From Lacihabitans sp. LS3-19 (GTDB lineage: Bacteria > Bacteroidota > Bacteroidia > Cytophagales > Spirosomataceae), in assembly GCF_024343575.1 (NCBI RefSeq), contig NZ_RJUA01000001.1, positions 525,086-589,085 on the forward strand: 64,000 bases of DNA. The letters run 5' to 3'. A program made the position numbers and the translations under genes. The notes below the pieces were generated by a model. It was not told the origin of the DNA. It did no database searches and saw nothing but the letters and a program-made list of their open reading frames with translations. Positions 33,276 to 41,687 of the stretch are shown one piece after another. The number at the start of each line of letters is the position of its first letter. The first letter of the stretch is position 1.

Positions 33276-34838
33276 ATGCAAGTGCTAGGAAAAAATTTAA
33301 TCGGAAACACAGAATCCTCAGAAGGTACAGTCGGAATTCAGGCTATTAATCCCGCTTCGGGTGAGCCAATCGGCCCACTTTTTTTTAAAGCTACATTAAG
33401 TGAACTCGACTTGGCTGTTCATAAAGCCAATGCTGCTTTTGCAATTTACAGAAAAAAATCAGGTGCAGAAAAAGCTCAGTTTCTTGAAGCCGTCGCAACA
33501 GAAATAGAAGCTCTTGGAGACGAATTAATAGAAAGATATGTAGCCGAGAGTGCGTTGCCAATGGGCAGAGCTCAAGGCGAAAGAGGTCGTACTTGTGGAC
33601 AATTGAGGTTATTTGCAAGTCTGTTAAAAGAAGGTTCATGGGTCAATGCCATAGTGGATACCGCCCAGCCAGACAGGCAGCCGCTACCAAAGTGCGACCT
33701 TAGAGCAATGGAAAGACCATTGGGTCCAGTTGGTGTATTTGGAGCAAGTAATTTCCCTTTGGCATTTTCTGTAGCTGGTGGAGACACTACTTCGGCATTA
33801 GCTGCTGGGTGTCCAGTAGTTTTTAAAGGCCACCCCTCGCACTTGGGTACTTCAGAGTTGATTGGTAGGGCCATATTGGCCGCAGCCGAAAAAACCAATA
33901 TGCCAGATGGGGTATTCTCATTGGTTTTTGATGATAGTATCGAAATTGGACAAGCACTTGTAAAACATCCACTGATTAAGGCCATAGGATTTACGGGTTC
34001 GTTCAGAGGGGGGAAATCGCTTTTTGATGCTGCCGCTGCAAGACCTGAACCCATACCGGTTTACGCTGAAATGGGAAGTATAAATCCAGTTTTCATCTTG
34101 CCAAAAACTTTGCAAGAAAAAGGCGATTCTTTGGCATCGGCTTATATGAATTCTGTAACATTGGGTGTTGGCCAATTTTGCACCAATCCAGGGCTTTTGG
34201 TAATAGAAAAAAATGATGATTTTGTGGGAAAACTAGAATCAGTATCTGTAGATGCCGTTGGCGGAAACATGCTCAATAAGGGTATACAATCCGTTTACCA
34301 TAAAGGTGTGGAAGAATTTCAGAAATATGCCAAAGTTGTCAATTTTGGTAAAAAATCGGAAGGTTTTACTGCTGCTCAGCCTGTGATTTTTAAAGCAGAT
34401 TATCAGACATTTAATGACAACGATGCCTTAAAAGAAGAGGTTTTTGGTCCATCAAGTTTGGTGGTGGAGGCGAGCTCAAAAGCTGAGATGTTAGAAGTTG
34501 CTCGTACGATGTCAGGACATTTGACCGCCTCTGTTTTTGGTTCGCCAGACGAGTTGGCCGAATACGCCGATCTTATAGAATTGTTAGAGCAAAAAGTAGG
34601 CAGGTTGATATTTAACGGATTCCCTACAGGTGTTGAAGTTACGCACGCTATGGTGCACGGAGGGCCGTTTCCAGCGACCACAGATAGCCGAAGCACATCG
34701 GTTGGCACAATGGCCATAACTAGATTTACGCGTCCAGTTTGTTTTCAAGACATGCCCGATACTTTGTTACCGGCAGAACTGCAAAACGAAAATTCTTTGG
34801 GGATTTGGAGAAAGGTGAATGGAAATCTTGAAAAATAA
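33276..34838 (+). CDS. Alpha-ketoglutaric semialdehyde dehydrogenase (NADP-type aldehyde dehydrogenase)
   Basis: A 520-residue aldehyde dehydrogenase of the ketoglutarate semialdehyde group, which oxidises 2-oxoglutarate semialdehyde to 2-oxoglutarate. Visible motifs are G-P-V-G-V-F-G-A-S-N-F-P-L-A-F (cofactor region), the G-F-T-G-S-F Rossmann turn, the catalytic Glu in Y-A-E-M-G-S-I-N-P and the nucleophile Cys in G-V-G-Q-F-C-T-N-P-G. The C-terminal G-V-E-V-T-H-A-M-V-H-G-G-P-F-P-A-T-T is typical of this subgroup. The ATG follows the FAH gene stop directly (TAAATG). It makes the second step of the cassette, feeding the TCA cycle. Confidence 0.9.
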   Translation: MQVLGKNLIGNTESSEGTVGIQAINPASGEPIGPLFFKATLSELDLAVHKANAAFAIYRKKSGAEKAQFLEAVATEIEALGDELIERYVAESALPMGRAQGERGRTCGQLRLFASLLKEGSWVNAIVDTAQPDRQPLPKCDLRAMERPLGPVGVFGASNFPLAFSVAGGDTTSALAAGCPVVFKGHPSHLGTSELIGRAILAAAEKTNMPDGVFSLVFDDSIEIGQALVKHPLIKAIGFTGSFRGGKSLFDAAAARPEPIPVYAEMGSINPVFILPKTLQEKGDSLASAYMNSVTLGVGQFCTNPGLLVIEKNDDFVGKLESVSVDAVGGNMLNKGIQSVYHKGVEEFQKYAKVVNFGKKSEGFTAAQPVIFKADYQTFNDNDALKEEVFGPSSLVVEASSKAEMLEVARTMSGHLTASVFGSPDELAEYADLIELLEQKVGRLIFNGFPTGVEVTHAMVHGGPFPATTDSRSTSVGTMAITRFTRPVCFQDMPDTLLPAELQNENSLGIWRKVNGNLEK

Positions 34839-34856
34839 ACTTTTCAAAAGACTAAT

Positions 34857-35639
34857 ATGAATCTCAACTTAAAAGAAAAAGTAATAATAGTATCTGGAGG
34901 TGCCAAAGGAATAGGCGAAGGCATTGTAAATCAATTGGCATTAGAGGGAGCTTTTCCGGTAATTGTTGGAAATAATGAAAATGACAATGCATTGGCATTG
35001 GAGAAAATAATGGCTGCGGGAGGTTTTGGTTTTACTGTTGAGGTTGAACTTACAGATCCTGATCAATGCAAAAAAGCTATTGATTTGGTAATGGAGCGGT
35101 TTGGTACTATTCACGGTTTAGTAAACAATGCAGGCTCAAATGATGGCGTAAGCTTAGAAAACGGTACATATGAAGGTTTTCTGTCATCCTATCATAAAAA
35201 TACTGTGCATTATTATTTGCTGGCTCATTATGCTCTGCCAGCTTTAAAAATTACAAAAGGGTCAATAGTAAATATCAGTTCGAAAGTAGCTGAAACAGGT
35301 CAAGGCGGCACTTCTGGATATGCGGCAGCAAATGGTGCAAGAAATGCACTAACGAGAGAGTGGGCGGTTGAATTATTAAAATACGGAATAAGGGTAAACT
35401 CTGTAATTGTGGCTGAATGCCTTACGCCAATGTATAAAGATTGGTTAGCTGCAATGCCAAATCAAGTGGAGGTTTTAGAAAAGATAAACCAAAGAATACC
35501 ATTAGGAAAGCGAATGACAAGCACGGAAGAATTAGCTAATATGGTGGTTTTTCTAATGTCAAATCGCTCTAGCCACACTACTGGTCAATTGATTCACGTT
35601 GATGGCGGTTATGTACATTTGGACAGAGCACTTCTATAA
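34857..35639 (+). CDS. SDR family oxidoreductase, L-fucose dehydrogenase-like, with Asn in place of catalytic Lys
   Basis: A 260-residue short-chain dehydrogenase. It has the cofactor motif S-G-G-A-K-G-I-G-E-G near residue 13, N-N-A-G at about 90, an active-site Ser in N-I-S-S-K, and Tyr155. The expected YxxxK is Y-A-A-A-N here, so Lys is replaced by Asn159. The C-terminal I-H-V-D-G-G-Y-V-H-L-D-R-A-L-L is like L-fucose or aldose dehydrogenases. It would start the pathway by oxidising a free sugar to the lactone, with the FAH and ALDH genes finishing it. It is the third gene of the cassette, 18 bases after the ALDH. The sugar cannot be read from sequence. Confidence 0.85.
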   Translation: MNLNLKEKVIIVSGGAKGIGEGIVNQLALEGAFPVIVGNNENDNALALEKIMAAGGFGFTVEVELTDPDQCKKAIDLVMERFGTIHGLVNNAGSNDGVSLENGTYEGFLSSYHKNTVHYYLLAHYALPALKITKGSIVNISSKVAETGQGGTSGYAAANGARNALTREWAVELLKYGIRVNSVIVAECLTPMYKDWLAAMPNQVEVLEKINQRIPLGKRMTSTEELANMVVFLMSNRSSHTTGQLIHVDGGYVHLDRALL

Positions 35640-35669
35640 CCATTGATTGTGTTGCCATTGATTGTGTGA

Positions 35670-35738
35670 CAGTTGTTTGTGTCCTCACAATCAACACAAT
35701 TTGGCAGTTGTTTGTGTCCCCACAATCAACACAATTTC
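35670..35738. repeat. Tandem 35-bp repeat forming paired hairpins between convergent genes
   Basis: Two copies (35670-35703 and 35705-35738) differ at one base. Each holds GTTGTTTGTG and CACAATCAAC, which are complementary except for one position, around a 4-base loop. Related TTGATTGTGT fragments lie just before (35643-35669). It occupies the whole gap between the SDR and recF stops and probably stops transcription from both sides. Confidence 0.65.
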
Positions 35739-35739
35739 C

Positions 35740-36804
35740 TCATACAATTTCCACAAACTTAACACTTATATTTTTCAACAATTCCTTTGTTCGATTAGGT
35801 CTGGCGTCAGTCAAAAATACCTGTCCAAATACGCCAGCATCCACCATTTCTACCAGTTTCTGAATACGTTTTTCATCAAGTTTATCAAAAATGTCATCGA
35901 GTAGGAGTATGGGTTTTTGGTTTTTGGTTTGGGTCAAAATATCAAACTGAGCCATTCGGATGGCCATGATAAAGGACTTTTTTTGGCCTTGTGAACCGAA
36001 TTTTTTGACGGGTTTTTCTTCCATCCAAAACTCAAAATCATCTTTATGAATGCCTTTGGTGGTTCTTTGGGCAGCAAGGTCAGTTCCAATGGACTTATGA
36101 AAAGCTTCTTCGAAATTTTGATCAAACCAGTCTGAGGTATAAACTATGTTTACCTCCTCTCTACCATCAGATATTTCATCATAATGTTTTTTAAAAAGTG
36201 GAATCAAGGTTTCAACAAATTCCTTTCTAAAAGCATGAATTTTTTTACCCGTGGCCAACAATTGGTCAGAATAAATTCTCACCAGGTCCTCATCGAAATA
36301 ATTATGCTCAGCAAACTGTTTCAGAAGACTATTTCTTTGGTCAAGAGACTTGTTATAAGACAGATAAAGTTTCAGATAGTCGGCGTCTATTTGCGAAAGT
36401 ATGCCATCAAAAAGTTTACGGCGTGTCTCACTTCCGTCTCTGATCAGGTCGGTATCGTCTGGAGCAATGAGTACTACCGGATATTTTCCGATATGTTCTG
36501 AGAGCTTTTCGTAGGGTACTTTATCGTAGAAAAATGACTTTTTGCCACCTCTAATGAGCGAGCAGGTAATGAGTTCTTCACCAAATCGGCCTTCTATTTG
36601 CGTATAATCTTCGTCAAATTTTATGCTCAGGGCATCTTGGCTGTGTATCGAACTTTTGCAAAGAGATAAAAAGTAAATGGCATCTAAAAGATTGGTTTTG
36701 CCACTTCCGTTTTTGCCAACTATACAGTTTAGTCCTTCCGAAAACTCAAAGAATTGGTTTTCGTAATTTCTGAAATTGGACAATTGGAGTTTTTCTAAAT
36801 GCAT
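35740..36804 (-). CDS. recF: DNA replication and repair protein RecF
   Basis: RecF loads RecA at gaps with RecO and RecR. The product from the ATG at 36804 is 354 residues and begins M-H-L-E-K-L-Q-L-S-N-F-R-N-Y. Walker A is G-K-N-G-S-G-K-T-N at about 30-38. The signature region reads K-K-F-G-S-Q-G-Q-K-K-S, and Walker B is P-I-L-L-L-D-D-I-F-D-K-L-D. The upstream in-frame ATG at 36843 would add 13 residues not seen in RecF. It stands alone, divergent from the PadR operon, and not next to dnaA or gyrB as in many other bacteria. Confidence 0.95.
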   Translation of the reverse strand: MHLEKLQLSNFRNYENQFFEFSEGLNCIVGKNGSGKTNLLDAIYFLSLCKSSIHSQDALSIKFDEDYTQIEGRFGEELITCSLIRGGKKSFFYDKVPYEKLSEHIGKYPVVLIAPDDTDLIRDGSETRRKLFDGILSQIDADYLKLYLSYNKSLDQRNSLLKQFAEHNYFDEDLVRIYSDQLLATGKKIHAFRKEFVETLIPLFKKHYDEISDGREEVNIVYTSDWFDQNFEEAFHKSIGTDLAAQRTTKGIHKDDFEFWMEEKPVKKFGSQGQKKSFIMAIRMAQFDILTQTKNQKPILLLDDIFDKLDEKRIQKLVEMVDAGVFGQVFLTDARPNRTKELLKNISVKFVEIV

Positions 36805-36942
36805 ATCGTGTACAAAGGTGCGGAAGAATTTCGGCTTGTTCAAGTTCTTAGGGAATCTTTAAATTTTGAAATCGGTATTTTGAATCATTGTGATATTTTA
36901 TTTTAGTAAAATTGAATTTTAGAAAAAAAACTATACCTAACA

Positions 36943-36973
36943 TTTGGATGCATAAGAAAATTATGTATGTTTG
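36943..36973 (+). promoter_or_regulatory. Consensus promoter of the PadR operon
   Basis: TTTG at 36943-36946, a 19-base spacer, then TATGTTTG at 36966-36973. This is an exact Bacteroidota promoter. The predicted start near 36980 leaves only about 14 bases to the ATG at 36994. Confidence 0.78.
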
Positions 36974-36993
36974 TGGCATAAATTTATTTATTA

Positions 36994-37326
36994 ATGAATC
37001 AGCATTTAAAAGGAAGTTTAAGTACTATAATATTGAAGTTACTGCACGATAATGGCCGAATGTATGGCTATGAGATAACCCAAAAGGTAAAAGAATTGAC
37101 GCAAGACGATATACAAATCACCGAAGGTGCCTTGTATCCAATTTTACACAAGCTGGAGGCAGAAGAAGTTTTAACCGCAGAAACAGAAAAAGTAGATGGT
37201 AGAGTGCGAAAATATTATAAAATCACACCAAAAGGCAATGCCGTGGCTGTAGATAGAATAGCAGAGCTGAAAGCATTTGCCGAAAATTTGAACTTGATTT
37301 TAAACCCTAAACTAAGTTTATCATGA
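36994..37326 (+). CDS. PadR family transcriptional regulator
   Basis: A 110-residue winged-helix regulator: G-S-L-S-T-I-I-L-K-L-L-H-D-N-G-R-M-Y-G-Y-E-I-T-Q-K-V is the start of the fold. It is followed by T-E-G-A-L-Y-P-I-L-H-K-L-E (recognition helix), a wing ending in R-V-R-K-Y-Y-K-I-T-P-K-G, and a short dimerisation helix. PadR proteins usually repress their own operon. Its stop overlaps the start of the next gene (ATGA), so it is cotranscribed with three paralogous membrane proteins and probably controls them. Confidence 0.92.
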   Translation: MNQHLKGSLSTIILKLLHDNGRMYGYEITQKVKELTQDDIQITEGALYPILHKLEAEEVLTAETEKVDGRVRKYYKITPKGNAVAVDRIAELKAFAENLNLILNPKLSLS

Positions 37327-38084
37327 AATTAAATAAAATTCAAATAGCTGAAATTGAAGGATATTTTTCAGATTGGAATCTAGTTTATAAGGAGTTTTAC
37401 GATGAAATGTTTGACCACTATTGTACTGAAATAGAAACCAAAATGGATAACGGAATTGATTTTCATACAGCATTCAATGAAACACATCAACAATTTGAAA
37501 ATCTGGAAGAAAAGGTTTCATGGGGTGAAATAACAAGAGTTTATGGACTTAAAGCTTTAGAAAGCTCTCAATATTCCGCGGTTGATAAAAAAGTAAAAAG
37601 TGAATATTTTAAGTTTATTTTAAAACAACTTTTCAGTCCAAGAATCTTATTTTGGATTATAGTAATAATTGTCCAATATAAATTTTTGTATAATCAATTT
37701 GATATAATTTCTCTTGAAAATTCTAAGTGGAGCTTCTTGGGTGGATTTTTTATAGGAATATCCTATCTTTTGTTGGCTTTAACTTTTAGTAATTCGTCCT
37801 TGATAGATAGTCTTAAAAACTCAAGTTTCAAATTTTTGCTAAATACTAGTTTTAAGAAAGATGCCCGATTTGGAATTAGAAAAATTGCAATCCTTAAACT
37901 TTTTATTTTTTCAATTTTGACAATTATTCTCTTTTTTGAGTTTTTTGCCTTATTAAACTTTCCAATTTCAAAAATCAGTTTGACTGTTTTTGTTACACTT
38001 TTTGCTTTTATTTTTTCAACTACTATAGCTTATTTGACTAAAACAAAACTCTTTTTTAAAGATATAAATATTTTAAAAATCTAA
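37323..38084 (+). CDS. Membrane protein of unknown function, paralog A of the PadR operon
   Basis: A 253-residue protein. The cytosolic N-terminal domain (about 1-90) is helical with I-A-E-I-E-G-Y-F-S-D-W...F-Y-D-E-M-F-D-H-Y-C-T-E-I-E. Four membrane segments follow (about 110-130, 140-160, 190-215, 220-240). The N-terminal pattern I-x-E-I-E, Y-D-E-M-x-D-H, x-I-E is shared with the next two genes, so they are paralogs. No catalytic motif is visible. The arrangement of PadR with a helical-domain membrane protein recalls the PadR-DUF1700/DUF1048 pairs of Firmicutes by layout, not by sequence. A membrane-stress role is possible. Confidence 0.7.
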   Translation: MKLNKIQIAEIEGYFSDWNLVYKEFYDEMFDHYCTEIETKMDNGIDFHTAFNETHQQFENLEEKVSWGEITRVYGLKALESSQYSAVDKKVKSEYFKFILKQLFSPRILFWIIVIIVQYKFLYNQFDIISLENSKWSFLGGFFIGISYLLLALTFSNSSLIDSLKNSSFKFLLNTSFKKDARFGIRKIAILKLFIFSILTIILFFEFFALLNFPISKISLTVFVTLFAFIFSTTIAYLTKTKLFFKDINILKI

Positions 38085-38098
38085 TTCTAAAATCTTAG

Positions 38099-38833
38099 AT
38101 GAAACTTACCACCGAACAAATAGAGGAAATCGAAAAATATATCCTTGATTGGAAAATTGAATATAGATCGTTTTATGACGAGATGCTAGACCATTTCATT
38201 GCGGACATTGAAACTCAAATGGGTAATGGGGAGGATTTTTATACAGCATTCAATATCACTGGAAAAAAATTTACAGGAAAGGTATTATCGAGAAAAAATA
38301 CAGAATATTATGGAATTAAAGCTTATGAAATGGAAGCAGTTATGAACTATTCTAGTTCATATTCCAAGATGCAAAAACAAGCCTTTCTTAAGCAAATTAC
38401 TTCGTGGAGATTGATAATTTGGGCTTGTATTAGCTATGTCTTCTACAAATTTCCGCAATATGGAAAATACTACTTCATAGGTACTGTTTCAATCATTTTA
38501 ATTAATTTACTACTGATTTTATTCCTTTCAAAAGCAAAGTTTTCGATTAAAATGTTTTATCCAGAATACCAATTGGCTATAAAAGAAAGAGTAAAACTAC
38601 TGAAAGGTAACATGAAGATAGGATCTCTCGCAATTGCTCAAAACACACTATTAATTTTCATAGTAAATTTCAATAATTTGCTCAATAGTATTTTTAACAA
38701 AAACTATCTTTTTAATGATCTTTCGAACCCATTTAGTTTTATTGTTTCGTTAATAATGTGTTTTTTATCTATTATAACTTTTCAAGTTTTTCTAAAATTC
38801 ACTGAACTAAAACCCAAAATCCAATGGCCGTAA
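38099..38833 (+). CDS. Membrane protein of unknown function, paralog B of the PadR operon
   Basis: A 244-residue protein with the same layout as paralog A: N-terminal I-E-E-I-E-K-Y-I-L-D-W, F-Y-D-E-M-L-D-H-F-I-A-D-I-E-T-Q-M and D-F-Y-T-A-F-N, then four hydrophobic segments from about residue 100. Identity with paralog A is high in the first 60 residues and low in the membrane part. It starts 14 bases after paralog A and overlaps paralog C by ten bases. The function is not known. Confidence 0.7.
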   Translation: MKLTTEQIEEIEKYILDWKIEYRSFYDEMLDHFIADIETQMGNGEDFYTAFNITGKKFTGKVLSRKNTEYYGIKAYEMEAVMNYSSSYSKMQKQAFLKQITSWRLIIWACISYVFYKFPQYGKYYFIGTVSIILINLLLILFLSKAKFSIKMFYPEYQLAIKERVKLLKGNMKIGSLAIAQNTLLIFIVNFNNLLNSIFNKNYLFNDLSNPFSFIVSLIMCFLSIITFQVFLKFTELKPKIQWP

Positions 38834-39498
38834 ATCAAAAACAAATAGAGGAAATAGAGGCTTTTGTAAAAAGTAAATATGTTGAATATTATGATATTCA
38901 AGTAGAATTGGTTGATCATTTGGCTTCTGCTATTGAAACCGAATTGGAGCAGTTTCCTAATCAAGATTTTGAAAAAGTGTTGTTATCCAAATACAAAGCA
39001 TTCGGCATTTTTGGTTTTTCAGATTTTGTGGAGGAGCGTGCTATGGCTGTTTATTCAGATAGTAGAAAAAAATATTGGAAGCAATTCTTTGCGTTTTTTA
39101 AGATTCCAAAATTTGTATATACTGCTTTGATTTACGTTCTTTTTTATTTGCTTTTTACTTTTTACCCATCAATACATCCAGTTGTTATTCTTGGTTCAGT
39201 GTTTATTCCTTTGGGCTTGTATACATTGATTTTTTTCCAAAAAATGAAAAAAGATCTAACACATAAACTTGTCCAAAAAACCTATCAGCCTTTTTGGATT
39301 TCTATTTCCGGTTCATTTTTAAATCTTAACAATATTGTTTTTAATGATAAAAATAAAGAGTACTTTTGGTATCAGCCATGGTTTCTTGCTGCCATAGTTA
39401 CATTTTTTATAATTGGCGTTTGGGCTGAATCTACAACACATAAAAATATTCACGTAAATTTACGTTCTCAATATCCCGAAGCATTTAAAACAACATGA
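38824..39498 (+). CDS. Membrane protein of unknown function, paralog C of the PadR operon
   Basis: A 224-residue protein, the most diverged of the three. It keeps I-E-E-I-E at the start and V-E-L-V-D-H-L-A-S-A-I-E-T in place of Y-D-E-M-x-D-H, and has membrane segments at about 95-115, 120-140 and 185-205. The start overlaps paralog B, and the stop overlaps the pterin dehydratase gene (ATGA). Three tandem diverged copies under one PadR regulator suggest a multi-subunit membrane assembly or a sensor set; this is inference. Confidence 0.7.
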   Translation: MAVNQKQIEEIEAFVKSKYVEYYDIQVELVDHLASAIETELEQFPNQDFEKVLLSKYKAFGIFGFSDFVEERAMAVYSDSRKKYWKQFFAFFKIPKFVYTALIYVLFYLLFTFYPSIHPVVILGSVFIPLGLYTLIFFQKMKKDLTHKLVQKTYQPFWISISGSFLNLNNIVFNDKNKEYFWYQPWFLAAIVTFFIIGVWAESTTHKNIHVNLRSQYPEAFKTT

Positions 39499-39779
39499 AA
39501 ATAACATCAACACAAACCCAAGAGCTATTTAGCCAAAACTGGAAAGTCGAAAATGGTTTACTCAGCAAAAAATTCAAGTTCAAGGATTTTCAAGAAGTGA
39601 TAAAGTTCTCAAACGAAGTTTTTAAGATTGCAGAAACCCAAAACCATCATCCCGAAATGGTGATTGATCATAGTCAAGTTTTGATTAGTATCAACAACCA
39701 TGAGGAAAAAAATATCTCGGATAAATGCTATTTTTTTGCCAAAGCCGTAGATTTTATTAATATTTTTCCTTCGATATAG
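39495..39779 (+). CDS. 4a-hydroxytetrahydrobiopterin dehydratase (PCD/DCoH)
   Basis: A 94-residue protein of the pterin-4a-carbinolamine dehydratase family, which recycles the pterin used by aromatic amino acid hydroxylases. The active-site motif is seen as E-T-Q-N-H-H-P-E-M, with a later D-H and an A-K-A-V-D-F-I end. The length is typical. Its ATG overlaps the stop of the PadR-operon paralog C by four bases, so it is translated from that transcript, but a functional link is not obvious. Confidence 0.92.
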   Translation: MKITSTQTQELFSQNWKVENGLLSKKFKFKDFQEVIKFSNEVFKIAETQNHHPEMVIDHSQVLISINNHEEKNISDKCYFFAKAVDFINIFPSI

Positions 39780-39826
39780 TTTTAATCCTTATTTTTGCAA
39801 TCCAAAAAATTCTAAGCGAAAACTTT

Positions 39827-40846
39827 ATGGCAACCAGCAAAAAGAAAGAAGCAGCAAAGGTAAAATACTCAAAAGAGCAATACATCTTTTGGTATGAAAC
39901 TATGCAATTGCAACGCAAGTTTGAAGAAAAAGCAGGCCAATTGTATGGTCAGCAAAAAATAAGAGGATTTTGCCATTTGTATATTGGCCAGGAAGCATGT
40001 TCTTCAGGAGCAGTTTCGGCTCTAGAAAAAGGCGATAAATATATCACTGCTTATCGTGACCATGGTCATCCATTGGTATTAGGTACAGATCCAGGTAGAA
40101 TTATGGCTGAGCTTTATGGTAAAGCAACTGGTACTACTAAAGGAAAAGGAGGTTCAATGCACATTTTTGATAAGGAAGTGGGTTTTGTAGGAGGGCACGG
40201 TATAGTTGGTGCTCAGATTCCTATGGGTGCTGGTATTGGTTTTGCCGAAAAATATTTGAATACTGGCAAACTTTGTATTTGTTATTTTGGTGATGGTGCT
40301 ACGCGTCAAGGTGCTTTGCACGAGGCTTTTAACATGGCCATGACTTGGAAAATCCCGACGATATTTGTTGTAGAAAACAATGGTTATGCCATGGGAACTT
40401 CAGTAGAAAGAACATCTAATGTTAGAGAACTATATACCCTTGCCGAAGCTTACGATATGCCAGCCGAGCCTGTTGATGCTATGGATGTAGAAATCGTACA
40501 TGAAGCTGTAGGCAGAGCAGCGGATAGAGCTAGAAAAGGAGATGGGCCAACATTTTTAGAATTTAAAACATATAGATATAGAGGACACTCAATGTCTGAT
40601 CCTCAGAAGTATCGCACCAAAGAGGAAGTTGCTGAATGGAAGCAAAGAGACCCTATCGAATTAATAAAAGATAGGATTTTAACGCAAAAATTGGCTACTG
40701 AAGAAGAACTTAATGCTATTGACGCAAAAATTAAAGTTCAAGTAGACGAAGCAGTAAAATTTGCTGAAGAGTCGCCTTGGCCAAAGCCAGAGGAGGCATT
40801 TGAAGATATATATGTTCAGAAAGACTATCCTTTTTTAAGAGAATAA
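39827..40846 (+). CDS. pdhA: Pyruvate dehydrogenase E1 component, alpha subunit
   Basis: The alpha chain of the thiamine-diphosphate E1 enzyme that decarboxylates pyruvate and reductively acetylates E2. The 339 residues show R-K-F-E-E-K-A-G-Q-L-Y-G-Q, G-Q-E-A-C-S-S-G, the G-G-H-G-I-V-G-A-Q-I-P region, and the thiamine-binding G-D-G-A-T-R-Q-G-A-L-H-E-A-F-N-M-A...N-N. The phosphorylation-loop-like R-Y-R-G-H-S-M-S-D-P is also present. The beta subunit is not adjacent, as often in Bacteroidota. A TATTTTTG box at 39790-39797 is a likely -7 element. A strong terminator begins at the stop. Confidence 0.95.
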   Translation: MATSKKKEAAKVKYSKEQYIFWYETMQLQRKFEEKAGQLYGQQKIRGFCHLYIGQEACSSGAVSALEKGDKYITAYRDHGHPLVLGTDPGRIMAELYGKATGTTKGKGGSMHIFDKEVGFVGGHGIVGAQIPMGAGIGFAEKYLNTGKLCICYFGDGATRQGALHEAFNMAMTWKIPTIFVVENNGYAMGTSVERTSNVRELYTLAEAYDMPAEPVDAMDVEIVHEAVGRAADRARKGDGPTFLEFKTYRYRGHSMSDPQKYRTKEEVAEWKQRDPIELIKDRILTQKLATEEELNAIDAKIKVQVDEAVKFAEESPWPKPEEAFEDIYVQKDYPFLRE

Positions 40847-40872
40847 AAGACCGATTTTCGGTCTTTTTTTTT
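40845..40872 (+). terminator. Intrinsic terminator after pdhA
   Basis: Nine-base perfect arms AAAAGACCG and CGGTCTTTT with loop ATTTT, followed by a T run. It overlaps the pdhA stop. Confidence 0.92.
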
Positions 40873-40970
40873 ATTGTGCTCATTTTTGGCACATTTTTTA
40901 ATTGAAATAGTATAAATCTTATAAATCATTTTCATAAATTTGCACTCCAAAAATTTTGAACAACAGCAAA

Positions 40971-41666
40971 ATGGCTAAAAAAGACAATTCTGGTATTGAT
41001 ATTATAGAGAATTCAGAAGCTCTTAAGAAAGAGTTTTTTAAATATGAAGGACTTCTAGAGAAGAATTCAAAACTACTTACCTATATAGGAGCGGGTATTA
41101 TTGGTTTAGTTGCTTTGTATTTCGGATACAAATATTACAACGACACACAAGAAAAAGAAGCTCAGGCTGCAATATATGACGCAGTTTTCTCATTTGAGTC
41201 TGATTCTTTGAGCAAAGCACTTAAAGGCCAAGGAGGAAATGAGGGTTTACTTTCGGTGGCTGACAACTATGGCAGCACTAAAGCTGGTAAATTAGCCAAT
41301 CTTTATGCTGGTATAGCTTATATGAAAGAAGCTAAATATGCCGAGGCTATCGAAAGATTAGATAAGTTTTCTGCGGATGATCAAGTTTTGCAAGGAAGAG
41401 CTTACAGCTTAATCGGAGATTGTTATATGGAAACTAAGAAAGTTGAAGATGCAATCAAATATTATGAGAAAGCAGTAGATTTCAAACCTAACAAATTTGC
41501 AACACCAGCATATATGATGAAGTTGGCAGGAGCATATACTGAGGCTAAGAAATCCAAAGAGGCTATTTCAGTATATGCTGACTTAGTTGACAAATATCCT
41601 ACAGGTACTGAAGCATTGTTGGCGAAAAAATACAAATCGAGATTGGAAACTGAAAGTGGCGAATAA
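40971..41666 (+). CDS. TPR-repeat membrane-anchored protein
   Basis: A 231-residue protein. A short cytosolic N-terminus leads to one membrane helix at about 38-56 (YIGAGIIGLVALYFGYKYY), then at least three tetratricopeptide-like repeats (about 95-215: L-Y-A-G-I-A-Y-M-K-E-A-K-Y-A-E-A, S-L-I-G-D-C-Y-M-E-T-K-K-V-E-D-A, M-M-K-L-A-G-A-Y-T-E-A-K-K-S-K-E-A). The build matches YfgM/DUF2133-like periplasmic TPR proteins that help outer membrane protein folding in proteobacteria; that link is inference. The ATG at 40971 is chosen over the TTG at 40956. TAAATTTG at 40935-40942 is a likely -7 box. Confidence 0.8.
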   Translation: MAKKDNSGIDIIENSEALKKEFFKYEGLLEKNSKLLTYIGAGIIGLVALYFGYKYYNDTQEKEAQAAIYDAVFSFESDSLSKALKGQGGNEGLLSVADNYGSTKAGKLANLYAGIAYMKEAKYAEAIERLDKFSADDQVLQGRAYSLIGDCYMETKKVEDAIKYYEKAVDFKPNKFATPAYMMKLAGAYTEAKKSKEAISVYADLVDKYPTGTEALLAKKYKSRLETESGE

Positions 41667-41687
41667 CCAAGATTGAAATAAAGATAA

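Noticed and set aside
35641..35738. Possible CRISPR array
   Set aside because: Only two units with almost no spacer, differing by one base; a tandem repeat with hairpins fits better, and no cas genes are present.
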